Assembly: GCF_003944765.1 (NCBI RefSeq)
Contig: NZ_RWIU01000005.1
Coordinates: forward strand, 406,069-470,068
Reading direction: 5' to 3'
From: Hymenobacter perfusus
GTDB lineage: Bacteria; Bacteroidota; Bacteroidia; Cytophagales; Hymenobacteraceae
Length of the DNA: 64,000 nucleotides
Shown here: positions 1-8,461 of the stretch, one piece after another
How the letters are laid out: every line of letters begins with the position of its first letter
Numbering within the stretch: position 1 is the first letter of the stretch
The notes under the pieces: generated by a model
Told to the model about the DNA's origin: nothing
Seen by the model: only the letters and a program-made list of their open reading frames with translations
Databases searched by the model: none
Translations under genes and position numbers: made by a program

Positions 1-214
1 ATGATGATAATTTCGAAAAATTTGCGTAAGCAAAAACCGCGTTCCGGGCTCTAAAAAGGGCATAATGAGTGCTGGCAGAAGAAAGAGTGGATATTTTTTC
101 CGCAACCCCGTTTTCGGCGGCTGCGTTAAGCACCATCGAAACCTACCCCGGCTTTCCTTTCCAAAGTAGCCGGTTGGGTAACTCTCTCCTACTCATTCAT
201 TAATCCCCCACCCC

Positions 215-1048
215 ATGAACAACGATTCGATTAATCCCACTAATTCAGGTACTGGTTCAGGCGCTAACTATGGTACCGGCTCGGCTGGTACCGGCTACGG
301 TACTGGTGCTAACACTACTTCCAGCGGCAACATGGGTAACGCTAGCACCGGCGACTCTTCCCTCAGTGGTTCTGCTGATACCAATCCTCATCATGACCAC
401 AGCGCAACCCAGAAGGGTGCCGCAGTGGCTGGCTCGGTTGGTGCCGCAGTAGGTGCTGGTGTTGACGCGGTTCAGAACACGGCTGGCGACGCTGCCCGTG
501 CTGTAACCGGCAGCAACGAGACTTACGGTTCAGGCAACTCTTACGCTACGGCCACGTTCCGTGACCGTGCCAGTGCCGAGCGAGCTTATGAGTCGCTTTC
601 CTCGCGGGGCTACAGCAAGGATGATGTGAACCTAATGATGTCGAACGAAACGCGTGACCGCCATTTCGGTGACAACACGCCTGATACTGACCTAGGTGAT
701 AAGGCCATGGAAGGTGCTGGTGTAGGTTCGGCCATTGGCGGTACTGCTGGTGCCATTATTGGTGCTATTGCAGCCATTGGTACTTCGGTGGCTTTGCCCG
801 GTCTGGGCCTGATCATTGCTGGTCCTATTGCTGCTGCTCTAGCTGGTGCTGGTGCCGGTGGCCTTACGGGTGGCTTGGTAGGAGCTCTGGTAGGCTCAGG
901 TATTCCTGAAGAACATGCCGCCGAATATGAGACTGACGTGAAGAACGGTAACATTGTGATGGGCGTACGTCCCCGCAGTGAAGAAGATGCTCGTTACTTC
1001 GAGGATGAGTTCCGTCGCCACAGCGGCGACAAAGTTCGTCGCTACTAA
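215..1048 (+). CDS. Glycine-zipper general stress protein (YflT/GsiB-like domain)
   Basis: 277 residues. The first 60 residues are low complexity, built from Gly/Thr/Ser/Asn repeats. Around residues 108-150 lies a short ferredoxin-like stretch (FRDRASAERAYESLSSRGYS) that resembles the heat-induced stress protein YflT / general stress protein 17M family. Residues about 165-235 form a long Gly/Ala zipper (repeated GAGxG and GGxxG) able to insert into or associate with membranes. The C-terminal part (GNIVMGVRP) repeats the beta-strand logic of YflT domains. No enzyme motif is seen. It stands alone and is followed by a strong terminator. Family assignment rests on motif resemblance; the stress role is inferred. 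Confidence 0.6.
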   Translation: MNNDSINPTNSGTGSGANYGTGSAGTGYGTGANTTSSGNMGNASTGDSSLSGSADTNPHHDHSATQKGAAVAGSVGAAVGAGVDAVQNTAGDAARAVTGSNETYGSGNSYATATFRDRASAERAYESLSSRGYSKDDVNLMMSNETRDRHFGDNTPDTDLGDKAMEGAGVGSAIGGTAGAIIGAIAAIGTSVALPGLGLIIAGPIAAALAGAGAGGLTGGLVGALVGSGIPEEHAAEYETDVKNGNIVMGVRPRSEEDARYFEDEFRRHSGDKVRRY

Positions 1049-1069
1049 TCAAGTAGTCAGGTTATTCTG

Positions 1070-1108
1070 AAAAAAGGCTCTTCCTCTCGCAGGAAGAGCC
1101 TTTTTTTT
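1070..1108 (+). terminator. Intrinsic terminator after the glycine-zipper stress gene
   Basis: Perfect 10-bp stem (1076-1085 with 1091-1100), 5-nt loop, followed by a run of eight T. An A-run on the left side could let it work in both directions. Confidence 0.9.
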
Positions 1109-1377
1109 GTTGTTGAAGGCAATATTGTTCACCGCTAATTCATTTTTGGGTGGTTATTTGCTGAACCCTTATATTCACGGACAGGCAGTCCGGATATTGG
1201 TGCAACCCTTGGTCGTATTTCCAGCCCTTCACTAGTGCAACTGCTCCTGCGCGAAGGGCACTTATTAGGCTGGTATCTGCGTTGAGTGGTATAACCGGTA
1301 GCTCACAACGTGCGTAGGCCATTGTATGGGCTGCTGTCTGCCACCTGACTTTTCTTCATTTTCACCCCCGTTAGTTC
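1109..1377. other. Intergenic gap before prc, no gene seen
   Basis: About 270 bases between the terminator and the Prc start. A 60-codon open frame on the minus strand (1140-1322) has no recognisable domain and no promoter and was not accepted. No structured RNA or clear -7 element was recognised. Confidence 0.5.
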
Positions 1378-3525
1378 ATGTCTTCCCCCCGACTCAAAAT
1401 AGGCCTGTATGCCTCGGTGTTGCTGGCGGTGTTCGTGCTGGCTTCTTACAAGCTATACCGGCGCAACGACGGCAACTCTCCGCAGAAGGACGAAGTGCTT
1501 ATCAAGGCCATGCTGCAGGGCCTGAGTGCTGCTCACTATCAGCCGGAGCGTATTGATGACGCTTTCTCTAAACGCGTGTTCGATCTATATCTGAAGCGGC
1601 TGGATGGTAGCAAGAAATTCCTGCTCCAGACGGATGTAGCCCAGCTCAACCAGTACCAGAAGGAAATTGATGATGAGGTACAGCGCGGTACCCATGAGTT
1701 TCTGGATAAGAGTACACTCATTATGAGCCAGCGCGTGAAGGACGTGCAGGGCCTATACCGCGAAATCCTGGCCCAGCCTTTCGATTTCACGACTGAAGAA
1801 ATCTTCGAAACGGAGCCGGATAAGGCTACGTTTGCCGCTAATGCCGCCGCCCAGCGCGAAGAATGGCGCAAGTTTCTGAAGTACCAGACGCTGGTGCGCG
1901 TTTCAGAGATGATGGACGAGCAGACCAAGAAAAAGGACAAGCCCCTGGCTTCAACCAACGTGACGCCGTCTGCTACCACTACGTCGGAGCCGACGCGTAC
2001 GCCGGCCCAGATGGAAGTAGAAGCACGTAAACGGGTCCTGAAGTATTTTGATGACTACTTCAAGGACCTTTCACAGACGGATGCCAGTGACCGGCTGGCG
2101 ACGTATGCCAACGTCATTGCTAATACCTACGACCCACATACCGAGTATTTCGCTCCCCGTGACAAAGACAACTTCGATATTGCCATGACCGGCCGATTTG
2201 AGGGTATTGGCGCGACGCTGCAGGAAAAGGATGGTCAGATTAAAGTAGCCGATATCGTACCCGGCTCGGCTTCGTATCGCCAGGGCGAATTGAAAGCCGG
2301 TGATGCTATCATCCGGGTGGCCCAGGGTGCTGAGGAGCCGGTATCGGTTGAAGGCTGGCGCCTCGATAAGGCTATCGTTCTGATTCGGGGCAAAAAAGGG
2401 ACTCAGGTACGCCTGACGGTGCGCAAACCCGACAATAGCACCAAGGTTATTCCAATTGTGCGCGACGTAGTGGTTATTGAAGAAACCTACGCTCAGTCGG
2501 CTACTATCAATGAAAACGGTAAGAAGCTGGGGTATATCAAGTTGCCCAATTTCTACGCCGACTTCAATGACAACGGGGGCCGCAGTTCGGCTGCTGATGT
2601 GAAGAAGGAGCTGGAGAAGCTCAAGCAGGAAAACGTGCAGGGCGTGGTGCTTGACCTACGCTTCAATGGCGGCGGCTCGTTGCAGGACGCCGTAGAAATG
2701 GCCGGCCTGTTCATTGACAGCGGCCCGGTAGTGCAGGTGCGTGGTGGCCAGGGTGCCGCTACCATCCTCAACGACCGGGACCCACGCGTACAGTTCGGTG
2801 GTCCGTTGGTTATCTTAGTAAACAAGTACAGCGCATCGGCTTCCGAGATTCTGGCGGCAGCTATTCAGGACTACAAGCGCGGCGTGATCATGGGCTCGGC
2901 CAGTACGTATGGCAAAGGCACGGTACAGCGTATTTTCGACTTGGATGATGCGATGCCCGCCGAGTTCAATGCCATCAAACCTTTCGGTTCGCTGAAACTG
3001 ACTACCCAGAAGTTCTACCGCATCAATGGTGGCTCTACTCAGTTCAAAGGCGTAATTCCGGATATCATTCTGCCAGATGCATACAGCTACCTCGACCAGG
3101 GTGAGAAAGAAACTGATTACCCGCTGAAGTGGGACGAAATCACGCCCGCCAAGTACCGCTCTTGGAACGGTGCTCCGGCCATCGACAAGCTTCGTCAGGC
3201 CAGCACGGCCCGCGTGAATGCCAGCCCCAGCTTCAAGCAGCTTTCGGATATGGTGCAGCGCATGGTGAAGCGCAAGGACGACACGAAAGTGTCGCTGAAG
3301 CTGACCAACTACCGCACCGAGCAGACACAAGCCAAAACCGAATCGGATAAGTACGAGGCCATTCAGAATGCGGCCCAGCCGATGACCATTGCGCCTTTGG
3401 CCTTCGACCTTCGCCAGTTGGGTACTGATACGCTCAAGGTAAACCGGGCCTCACGTTTTGTGAAACCCCTCAAAAAGGACATCACGCTGCGCGAGGCAGT
3501 AGCTGTACTGAAAGACCAGATCTAA
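1378..3525 (+). CDS. prc: Carboxy-terminal processing protease (Prc/Tsp, peptidase S41A)
   Basis: 715 residues, the usual length of Prc/Tsp. It is a periplasmic serine protease that degrades or trims proteins from their C-termini. An N-terminal hydrophobic anchor or uncleaved signal lies at residues 7-22. The Tsp N-terminal domain is followed by a PDZ domain at roughly residues 245-330. The catalytic region contains the motif SASASEI, whose middle serine is residue 487, and TYGKGTVQ with Lys513; these form the Ser/Lys dyad known for the family. A C-terminal extension matches the Prc C-terminal domain (DUF3340) type. The ATG at 1378 directly precedes the membrane segment. It is monocistronic: terminators lie on both sides. 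Confidence 0.95.
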   Translation: MSSPRLKIGLYASVLLAVFVLASYKLYRRNDGNSPQKDEVLIKAMLQGLSAAHYQPERIDDAFSKRVFDLYLKRLDGSKKFLLQTDVAQLNQYQKEIDDEVQRGTHEFLDKSTLIMSQRVKDVQGLYREILAQPFDFTTEEIFETEPDKATFAANAAAQREEWRKFLKYQTLVRVSEMMDEQTKKKDKPLASTNVTPSATTTSEPTRTPAQMEVEARKRVLKYFDDYFKDLSQTDASDRLATYANVIANTYDPHTEYFAPRDKDNFDIAMTGRFEGIGATLQEKDGQIKVADIVPGSASYRQGELKAGDAIIRVAQGAEEPVSVEGWRLDKAIVLIRGKKGTQVRLTVRKPDNSTKVIPIVRDVVVIEETYAQSATINENGKKLGYIKLPNFYADFNDNGGRSSAADVKKELEKLKQENVQGVVLDLRFNGGGSLQDAVEMAGLFIDSGPVVQVRGGQGAATILNDRDPRVQFGGPLVILVNKYSASASEILAAAIQDYKRGVIMGSASTYGKGTVQRIFDLDDAMPAEFNAIKPFGSLKLTTQKFYRINGGSTQFKGVIPDIILPDAYSYLDQGEKETDYPLKWDEITPAKYRSWNGAPAIDKLRQASTARVNASPSFKQLSDMVQRMVKRKDDTKVSLKLTNYRTEQTQAKTESDKYEAIQNAAQPMTIAPLAFDLRQLGTDTLKVNRASRFVKPLKKDITLREAVAVLKDQI

Positions 3526-3556
3526 GCTGTTTTTCAGGTATTACCCGACTTTACCC

Positions 3557-3588
3557 AAAGCCTCCGCACATTGTGCGGAGGCTTTTTT
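3557..3588 (+). terminator. Terminator of prc
   Basis: 13-bp perfect stem (3557-3569 with 3573-3585), 3-nt loop, T-run, 31 nt after the prc stop. Confidence 0.9.
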
Positions 3589-3744
3589 AGTGCCTTCTGG
3601 CATACCGTATCCCCTTTAGCAAACCACCTCTGCAAAACATTCTTACACGAGACAGCATAATCATTCATAAAGCACTAATAAACAACATATTGAACACCAT
3701 AGAATCATGACAATATTTTTAGCAAATAAGAACCAAAAAATTAG

Positions 3745-3752
3745 TATCTTGG
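3745..3752 (+). promoter_or_regulatory. Possible -7 element upstream of the 345-residue unknown gene
   Basis: TATCTTGG, one base from the Bacteroidota -7 consensus TAnnTTTG, at the end of a conspicuously AT-rich 150-bp stretch (about 3600-3760). The distance to the first ATG is only 10 nt. No clear -33 TTG is present, so this is tentative. Confidence 0.35.
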
Positions 3753-3762
3753 TTTATAAAGC

Positions 3763-4800
3763 ATGACGACGATGAACATGGAAACGAATATCATTCCGCT
3801 GATTACTGAAGAGCAGAAGCTGGCTGAGGAAACTTGGCGCAAGTCCATTCCGGCCCAGGTGTTTCTGAACTACTTCTTCGCCATCAACTACCACATCCAA
3901 GAAGCCGATGACGCCATGGGCGGCCTGCAGCACCTGCCGTTCTTCCGGGCGCACCAAGCGGAGTTGGCCGAAACAGACGTGCAGGCCATTACCAAGATGC
4001 TGCACGCCTGCTGGAGCACGGAGTACGCCCTTCGCTCCACAGCCGAGCTCGGTGATGAGGACTACCTGCGCAACGCGTTGCACTGGACCTTCCCACAGGC
4101 GTACCACACCATTATGGCCGGGCTGCAGGCGTTTCTGTACACGGCCGGCGTACGCAGTAACAACCCTTCCCTTATCCGCCGGGAAGTGGGCCGGCTGGTA
4201 GTGCGCAACGCGTATCCGCGGCCTATTTCCTTCTACGCGGCCGGCGCATACGGCGACTTCAGCATTCACCGCCTGCCCCTGGCTGGCTATAAAGCCGGAC
4301 TACACATTGCGGGCAAAGAAATTGATGCCCAGGCCCAGATTGGTCAGTTTTTGCGTACTACTCGCAAGATCAAGGCGCAGGCCACCCGCCAACAGGTGCA
4401 GGCCAATGCCAACACGGCTATCCGCAGCCAGAAAACCGGCAAGGTGCTGGACAAGTGGACGGCCGCTCACTGGCAGCAGATTACTTGGCGGCTGGGCTAC
4501 ACTACGCTGTTCGATCTGCTAGGCCGCCTGCGCATCTCGCAGACCAGCCGCGAGATTGAGCGTTTCGTGGAGGCTGACATCGACTTCAAGCTGTTCCATT
4601 ACTCGCTACTCAACATCGTGAGCTACCTCAACGGCATCCACGAAACATATGTGGCGAAAGCCATGGGCCTGGAGCGCTACCAGCAACTGGTGGCCGAGCT
4701 GCCACGGCACCTGCAGCACTCCTTTGTAGAAGAGCGCCTGCGGACCCGCGTAGCCCCAACCCTGCGCGACGACGAGCCCACGATGCGCATGGCCGCCTAA
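3763..4800 (+). CDS. Unknown 345-residue alpha-helical protein
   Basis: Not recognised. The sequence is predicted mostly helical and soluble, with no signal peptide and no membrane span. It is rich in aromatic residues and His in the first half (FLNYFFAINYHIQEADD, HWTFPQAYHTIMAG) and has a basic Gln/Ala segment near residues 205-230 (RKIKAQATRQQVQANANT) that could contact nucleic acid or form a coiled coil. ATG codons at 3763, 3772 and 3778 are all in frame; the first is used here. Codon use and GC match the neighbours, so recent transfer is not suggested. It is flanked by an AT-rich upstream region and a terminator, so it is likely transcribed alone. No function is proposed. Confidence 0.75.
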   Translation: MTTMNMETNIIPLITEEQKLAEETWRKSIPAQVFLNYFFAINYHIQEADDAMGGLQHLPFFRAHQAELAETDVQAITKMLHACWSTEYALRSTAELGDEDYLRNALHWTFPQAYHTIMAGLQAFLYTAGVRSNNPSLIRREVGRLVVRNAYPRPISFYAAGAYGDFSIHRLPLAGYKAGLHIAGKEIDAQAQIGQFLRTTRKIKAQATRQQVQANANTAIRSQKTGKVLDKWTAAHWQQITWRLGYTTLFDLLGRLRISQTSREIERFVEADIDFKLFHYSLLNIVSYLNGIHETYVAKAMGLERYQQLVAELPRHLQHSFVEERLRTRVAPTLRDDEPTMRMAA

Positions 4801-4804
4801 ATCA

Positions 4805-4997
4805 CGGATTTTCCGGATTTCACGGATCCGTTCTGCTCTGCTTATTTAGTTTCTGACTCCATATACACGTAAGCGCCGGCCCTTTGGGCTGGCGCTTTTT
4901 GCTTGTACTTATGCCTGGGAGCAGCCAACATTAGCGGCCCGGCCCGGTAGTGTATTGCTGAAGGCGGAAAGAAATCCGGTACATCCGGAAAATCCGT
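4805..4997. repeat. 14-bp inverted repeat pair around a terminator
   Basis: CGGATTTTCCGGAT (4805-4818) recurs exactly as its reverse complement at 4984-4997, on either side of the terminator at 4871-4900. The sequence resembles the short CGGATTTTCCGGAT-type dispersed repeats common in Cytophagales intergenic DNA. Confidence 0.6.
4871..4900 (+). terminator. Terminator of the 345-residue unknown gene
   Basis: 12-bp stem with one mismatch, loop TTT, followed by TTTTT. Confidence 0.85.
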
Positions 4998-5010
4998 CTG
5001 AATCCCTGAT

Positions 5011-5018
5011 TATTTTTG
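5011..5018 (+). promoter_or_regulatory. -7 promoter element of lysS
   Basis: TATTTTTG matches the Bacteroidota -7 consensus TAnnTTTG exactly. It lies 48 nt upstream of the lysS ATG. No good -33 TTG is visible at the expected distance. Confidence 0.55.
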
Positions 5019-5065
5019 CAGCTTGATTTGTCCGGCCCCAGGTGGGGCCCGTTACCCCCTCCCCC

Positions 5066-6622
5066 ATGCAGCACCTCAGCGAACAGGAAACCATACGCCG
5101 CCAGAAGCTGGACGAACTCCGCAACCTCGGTATCGACCCGTATCCGTCCGAGTTGTTCGATGTGAATTTCTATGCGCAGGAAATTCAGGACAACTACCAC
5201 CCTGAGCTCAACAACTTTCAGGAAGTGAGCCTGGCTGGCCGGATGATGTCGGTGCGGGTGATGGGTAAGGCCTCGTTTGCTGAGCTGATGGATGCTTCGG
5301 GCCGGATTCAGCTCTACATAAACCGCGACGAAATCTGCCCCGGCGAAGACAAAACGCTGTACAACTCGGTGTTCAAAAAGTTGGTGGACCTGGGCGACTT
5401 CGTGGGCGTAAAAGGCCATGTGTTCAAGACGCAGGTCGGCGAAACCTCCGTGCACGTTACTAGCTTTCAACTGCTGAGCAAGAGCCTGCGGCCACTGCCA
5501 GTGGTAAAAACCCGCAAAGACGAAGCCACGGGTGAGGAAGTGGTATACGACGGCCTGACCGACCCGGAAACCCGCTACCGCCAGCGTTACGTGGACTTGG
5601 TGGTGAACCCCCACGTGCGGGAAGCCTTCATCAAGCGCACCCAACTGGTGCAGGCCATGCGTAACTACCTCAACGATAAAGGCTACCTGGAGGTAGAAAC
5701 GCCTATCCTGCAGCCGTTGTATGGCGGCGCGGCGGCGCGGCCCTTCAAAACCCACCACAACACGCTGGACATGACGCTGTATCTGCGCATTGCCAACGAG
5801 CTGTATCTGAAGCGCCTGATTGTGGGTGGCTTCGATGGTGTGTATGAGTTCAGCAAGGACTTCCGCAATGAGGGCATGAGCCGCTTCCACAACCCCGAGT
5901 TCACCCAGATGGAGCTGTACGTGGCGTACAAGGACTACTACTGGATGATGGACTTGGTGGAGGAAATGGTGGAGAAAGTAGCCCTGGCCCTGCACGGCAA
6001 AACGGAAGTGCAGGTGGGCGAAAACCTCATCAACTTTCAGCGCCCCTGGAAGCGCTACACCATGGCTGAGTCCATTGAACACTTCACGGGCTTCAACATT
6101 GATGGCAAGAGCGAAGACGAGCTGCGCGCTGCCGCCAAGGACCTGAAAGTAGGCCTCGACCCGAGCATGGGCAAAGCCAAAATCATCGACGAAATCTTCG
6201 GGGAGCATGTGGAGCCGAAGCTGATTCAGCCCACCTTCATCACCGACTACCCGGTGGAAATGTCGCCGCTGGCCAAGAAGCACCGCAGCAAGCCGGGGTT
6301 AGTGGAGCGGTTCGAGGCCATCTGCAACGGCAAGGAAATCTGCAATGCCTTCTCCGAGCTCAACGACCCCATCGACCAGCGTCAGCGCTTCGAGGACCAG
6401 CTGGAGCTAGGCAAGCGCGGCGACACCGAAGCCATGGTGCTCGACGAGGACTTCCTGCGGGCGCTGGAGTACGGTATGCCGCCTACGGCCGGTCTGGGCA
6501 TTGGTATCGACCGCCTGAGCATGATCATGACCAACTCCAACTCCATTCAGGACGTGCTGTTCTTCCCGCAGATGAAGCCGGAAAACACCAAATCGGAAAA
6601 CGCGCCGAAGCCGGAAGCCTAA
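5066..6622 (+). CDS. lysS: Lysyl-tRNA synthetase, class II
   Basis: 518 residues from the ATG at 5066. The frame also opens from a GTG at 5042, but the family begins near MQHLSEQE and the GTG would add only a proline-rich stub. The enzyme charges tRNA-Lys with lysine using ATP in the cytoplasm. An OB-fold anticodon-binding domain occupies about residues 50-150. The class II catalytic core carries motif 2 (KDFRNEGMSRFHNPEFTQME) and motif 3 (GLGIGIDRLSM) near the C-terminus. The catalytic core also shows VETPILQPLYGGAAARPF, the motif 1 region. Length and motifs are complete. It is preceded by a -7 element and followed by a very strong hairpin, so it is monocistronic. Confidence 0.98.
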   Translation: MQHLSEQETIRRQKLDELRNLGIDPYPSELFDVNFYAQEIQDNYHPELNNFQEVSLAGRMMSVRVMGKASFAELMDASGRIQLYINRDEICPGEDKTLYNSVFKKLVDLGDFVGVKGHVFKTQVGETSVHVTSFQLLSKSLRPLPVVKTRKDEATGEEVVYDGLTDPETRYRQRYVDLVVNPHVREAFIKRTQLVQAMRNYLNDKGYLEVETPILQPLYGGAAARPFKTHHNTLDMTLYLRIANELYLKRLIVGGFDGVYEFSKDFRNEGMSRFHNPEFTQMELYVAYKDYYWMMDLVEEMVEKVALALHGKTEVQVGENLINFQRPWKRYTMAESIEHFTGFNIDGKSEDELRAAAKDLKVGLDPSMGKAKIIDEIFGEHVEPKLIQPTFITDYPVEMSPLAKKHRSKPGLVERFEAICNGKEICNAFSELNDPIDQRQRFEDQLELGKRGDTEAMVLDEDFLRALEYGMPPTAGLGIGIDRLSMIMTNSNSIQDVLFFPQMKPENTKSENAPKPEA

Positions 6623-6637
6623 CCGGCAACCAGGGCC

Positions 6638-6694
6638 GCAGTAAAACAGGAGAGCCGCTTGCTGGTGTAGCAAGCGGCTCTCCTGTTTTACTGC
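6638..6694. terminator. Exceptionally long terminator hairpin after lysS
   Basis: 26-bp perfect stem (6638-6663 with 6669-6694) with a 5-nt loop. The arms include complementary A4 and T4 runs, so it may act in both directions. Confidence 0.85.
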
Positions 6695-6716
6695 TCCTCT
6701 ATAGCCCTAACAAAAA

Positions 6717-6751
6717 GAAAGCCTCCCGCTAAAATGGTGCGAGAGGCTTTC
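6717..6751 (-). terminator. Terminator for minus-strand transcription towards lysS
   Basis: 13-bp stem with one mismatch (6717-6729 with 6739-6751). An A-run (6712-6716) becomes a T-run on the minus strand, so it likely ends transcripts from the YtxH gene at 6970-7359. The 218 bases between (6752-6969) show no convincing gene or structured RNA. Confidence 0.7.
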
Positions 6752-6969
6752 CTACTATACAAACGGCTTACCCTTCTGACTGGGGTGTACGGGAGAACTG
6801 TGCGATGGACAGCGTGTGATTTTGCTGGCGGGTTGTTTGACCAGATCCTGCCAGAACCTCCACGAGTCGGCAATTTTACTCACCGTAACCTCTCCAATCT
6901 TTTTTCAAGCCGATTATACCGTTTTTTACGACTGCTTAGCCTTAAGGGTTGCAGGAGAGGGCTGTTTTT

Positions 6970-7359
6970 TTACGAGGCTTTATACCCTGGAAAGTGCCGC
7001 GTATCACCCCCAATGCCGTCGTAATCCGAATCGTTTTCTTGGGTGTCGTTATCAGTAGCGGTACCGTTGGCAGGGCCGGCGGCGGGCTGGTTCATGGAAC
7101 TGAGCAAATCATCGGCCGAGGCGCGGTCAGTGGTGTGCTGCTCAGAATCGGCAGGGGCCTGGTCCTTCAATGAGGCCAGGCGAGATTTACCTTCCTGGAA
7201 AAGCTTATTAAGGTCGTCGCTTAGCTTAGAGGCTGATTTTTTGAGGCCGGAACGGGTTTCGTCGCCAGTTTCGGGGGCCAGCAGCAGGCCAGCAACTATG
7301 CCCGCCGTGGCGCCCACCAGCAGGGAGAGAATGACTTTGCCTTTCGTGTCGTCTTGCAT
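6970..7359 (-). CDS. YtxH domain protein
   Basis: 129 residues. The N-terminus (KVILSLLVGATAGIVAGLLLAPETG, about residues 7-31) is the Gly/Ala-rich membrane-associated YtxH signature ending in LLLAPxxG. It is followed by an amphipathic helix (residues about 35-70, KKSASKLSDDLNKLFQEGKSRL) and a disordered acidic tail rich in Asp, Asn and Gly. YtxH proteins are general-stress proteins of unknown biochemical function. It lies downstream of a second YtxH gene in the same direction, but a terminator between the two suggests separate transcripts. Confidence 0.85.
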   Translation of the reverse strand: MQDDTKGKVILSLLVGATAGIVAGLLLAPETGDETRSGLKKSASKLSDDLNKLFQEGKSRLASLKDQAPADSEQHTTDRASADDLLSSMNQPAAGPANGTATDNDTQENDSDYDGIGGDTRHFPGYKAS

Positions 7360-7445
7360 GAGAAAAGGAGATTTGAGTGACGGGATAGAGCCGCCGGCTG
7401 CAGGCCGGGAGTTTTGTAACGCAGGCCAGCCACCGGAGGTTAAAC

Positions 7446-7482
7446 AAAAAGCCGCTCCTTCCGAGGAAAGAGCGGCTTTTTT
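7446..7482 (-). terminator. Terminator between the two YtxH genes
   Basis: Stem of about 11 bp with flanking A-run (left) and T-run (right), so it works on either strand. It sits 15 nt beyond the stop of the upstream minus-strand YtxH-CsbD gene. Confidence 0.85.
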
Positions 7483-7497
7483 GGCTGTTGAAACGGC

Positions 7498-7932
7498 CTA
7501 CAGGTCGTTCAGCATTTTTACGATTTCGCCTTTGGCTTTGCCCAGCTTGTTCTGCAGGCGGCCTACCAACTCATCACCTTTACCGTCGGCGTAGTCTAGG
7601 TCATCGTCGGTCAGCTGCGCATATTGCTGCTTCAGCTTGCCTTTGGCGGTATCCCAGTCACCCTGCAGTTTCAGTTTAGCACCGGAGCCACTCAGGCCTA
7701 GGTCTTCCAGCTTCTCGATATAGCCTTTGAACTTCGAATCGAGGTCTTCACCGTATTTCGAAAGCTGCTCACCCAACTGGCCGCTGTACTTAGTGGCAGC
7801 GCTGCCAATTTTTTCGCGGGTGGCTTTGCCTTTGTCGGGAGCCATCAGCAGACCGGCAATGATGCCAGCACCGGCACCGGCCAAAGCAGCGAGGAGAATT
7901 TTACCGGAGTTGTCTTCTTCGTGATACGACAT
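7498..7932 (-). CDS. YtxH domain protein with CsbD-like C-terminal region
   Basis: 144 residues from the ATG at 7932; the frame extends upstream but the added residues have no YtxH character. Residues about 9-33 (GKILLAALAGAGAGIIAGLLMAPDKG) are the YtxH signature. A central amphipathic segment follows (residues 36-75). The last 65 residues (LKLQGDWDTAKGKLKQQYAQLTDDDL and GKGDELVGRLQNKLGKAKGEI) match the CsbD stress-protein pattern of a W-xx-xKGK-KQ helix followed by a D-rich turn and a second G-R-xQ helix. The two stress modules in one chain point to a general-stress role; the fusion is seen in sequence, the role is inferred. Confidence 0.8.
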   Translation of the reverse strand: MSYHEEDNSGKILLAALAGAGAGIIAGLLMAPDKGKATREKIGSAATKYSGQLGEQLSKYGEDLDSKFKGYIEKLEDLGLSGSGAKLKLQGDWDTAKGKLKQQYAQLTDDDLDYADGKGDELVGRLQNKLGKAKGEIVKMLNDL

Positions 7933-8186
7933 ATTCGTGGGGGAGAGAAAGGGTTGAAAATAGGGTTGCAAGAGAAGCGGTAACCCAGGCTGCCGAAGCA
8001 GAGCGCAGTTTGTTAATGGAGCAAGCTGCGCCGGATACCGGATATGGGCAACTATACGAAGCCCTGCGGCCGGGGTTTTGCGGCGAAGCAAAAATTAGCA
8101 TTCAAAAATATACTTTCCGTGCTGATCAGCTGGGTAGCACTTCCGTATTTTGGCTTATCATCGGCCTTACCACCTATCAACAACTC

Positions 8187-8417
8187 ATGAAAATACACCC
8201 TGCCCTACTGGCGCTGCCGCTGTTCCTGGCGGCCTGCCAGCGCGAAACCGCTCCCACTTCCGATTGTATTGATACCAGCAAAATCCGGAAGGACTCTATC
8301 TGTACCATGGAATACGCCCCCGTTTGCGGCTGCGACGGCAAAACGTACAGCAACCCCTGCCAGGCCACTAACGCTGGCGTTACCAGCTCCACGCCCGGAG
8401 CCTGCGCCGGCCAGTAA
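8187..8417 (+). CDS. Kazal-type protease inhibitor lipoprotein
   Basis: 76 residues from the ATG at 8187; upstream in-frame sequence lacks signal character. The signal peptide ends in the lipobox LAAC with lipidated Cys17. The mature part is a single Kazal domain with six cysteines (27, 39, 47, 49, 58, 73) and the core VCGCDGKTYSNPC. Kazal domains inhibit serine proteases through a loop between the second and third cysteines. Attachment to the inner or outer membrane is expected from the lipobox. The partner protease is unknown. It stands between the stress genes and the cupin gene, 44 nt upstream of the cupin. Confidence 0.85.
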   Translation: MKIHPALLALPLFLAACQRETAPTSDCIDTSKIRKDSICTMEYAPVCGCDGKTYSNPCQATNAGVTSSTPGACAGQ

Positions 8418-8461
8418 GCCTACGGAGCATCTTTTTTACCCTGAACTTTCCGCTTTGTCTC

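Noticed and set aside
1..214. RNA gene at the window start
   Set aside because: No tRNA cloverleaf, no known RNA family signature was recognised; the region is left as unannotated upstream sequence.
1140..1322. 60-codon minus-strand frame upstream of prc
   Set aside because: No domain, no promoter or neighbour support.
5042..5066. GTG start for lysS
   Set aside because: The extra residues are a proline-rich stub not seen in the family; ATG at 5066 fits.
6734..7024. 96-codon plus-strand frame between lysS and the YtxH gene
   Set aside because: It starts inside a terminator hairpin and overlaps the 3' part of the YtxH gene; no family character.
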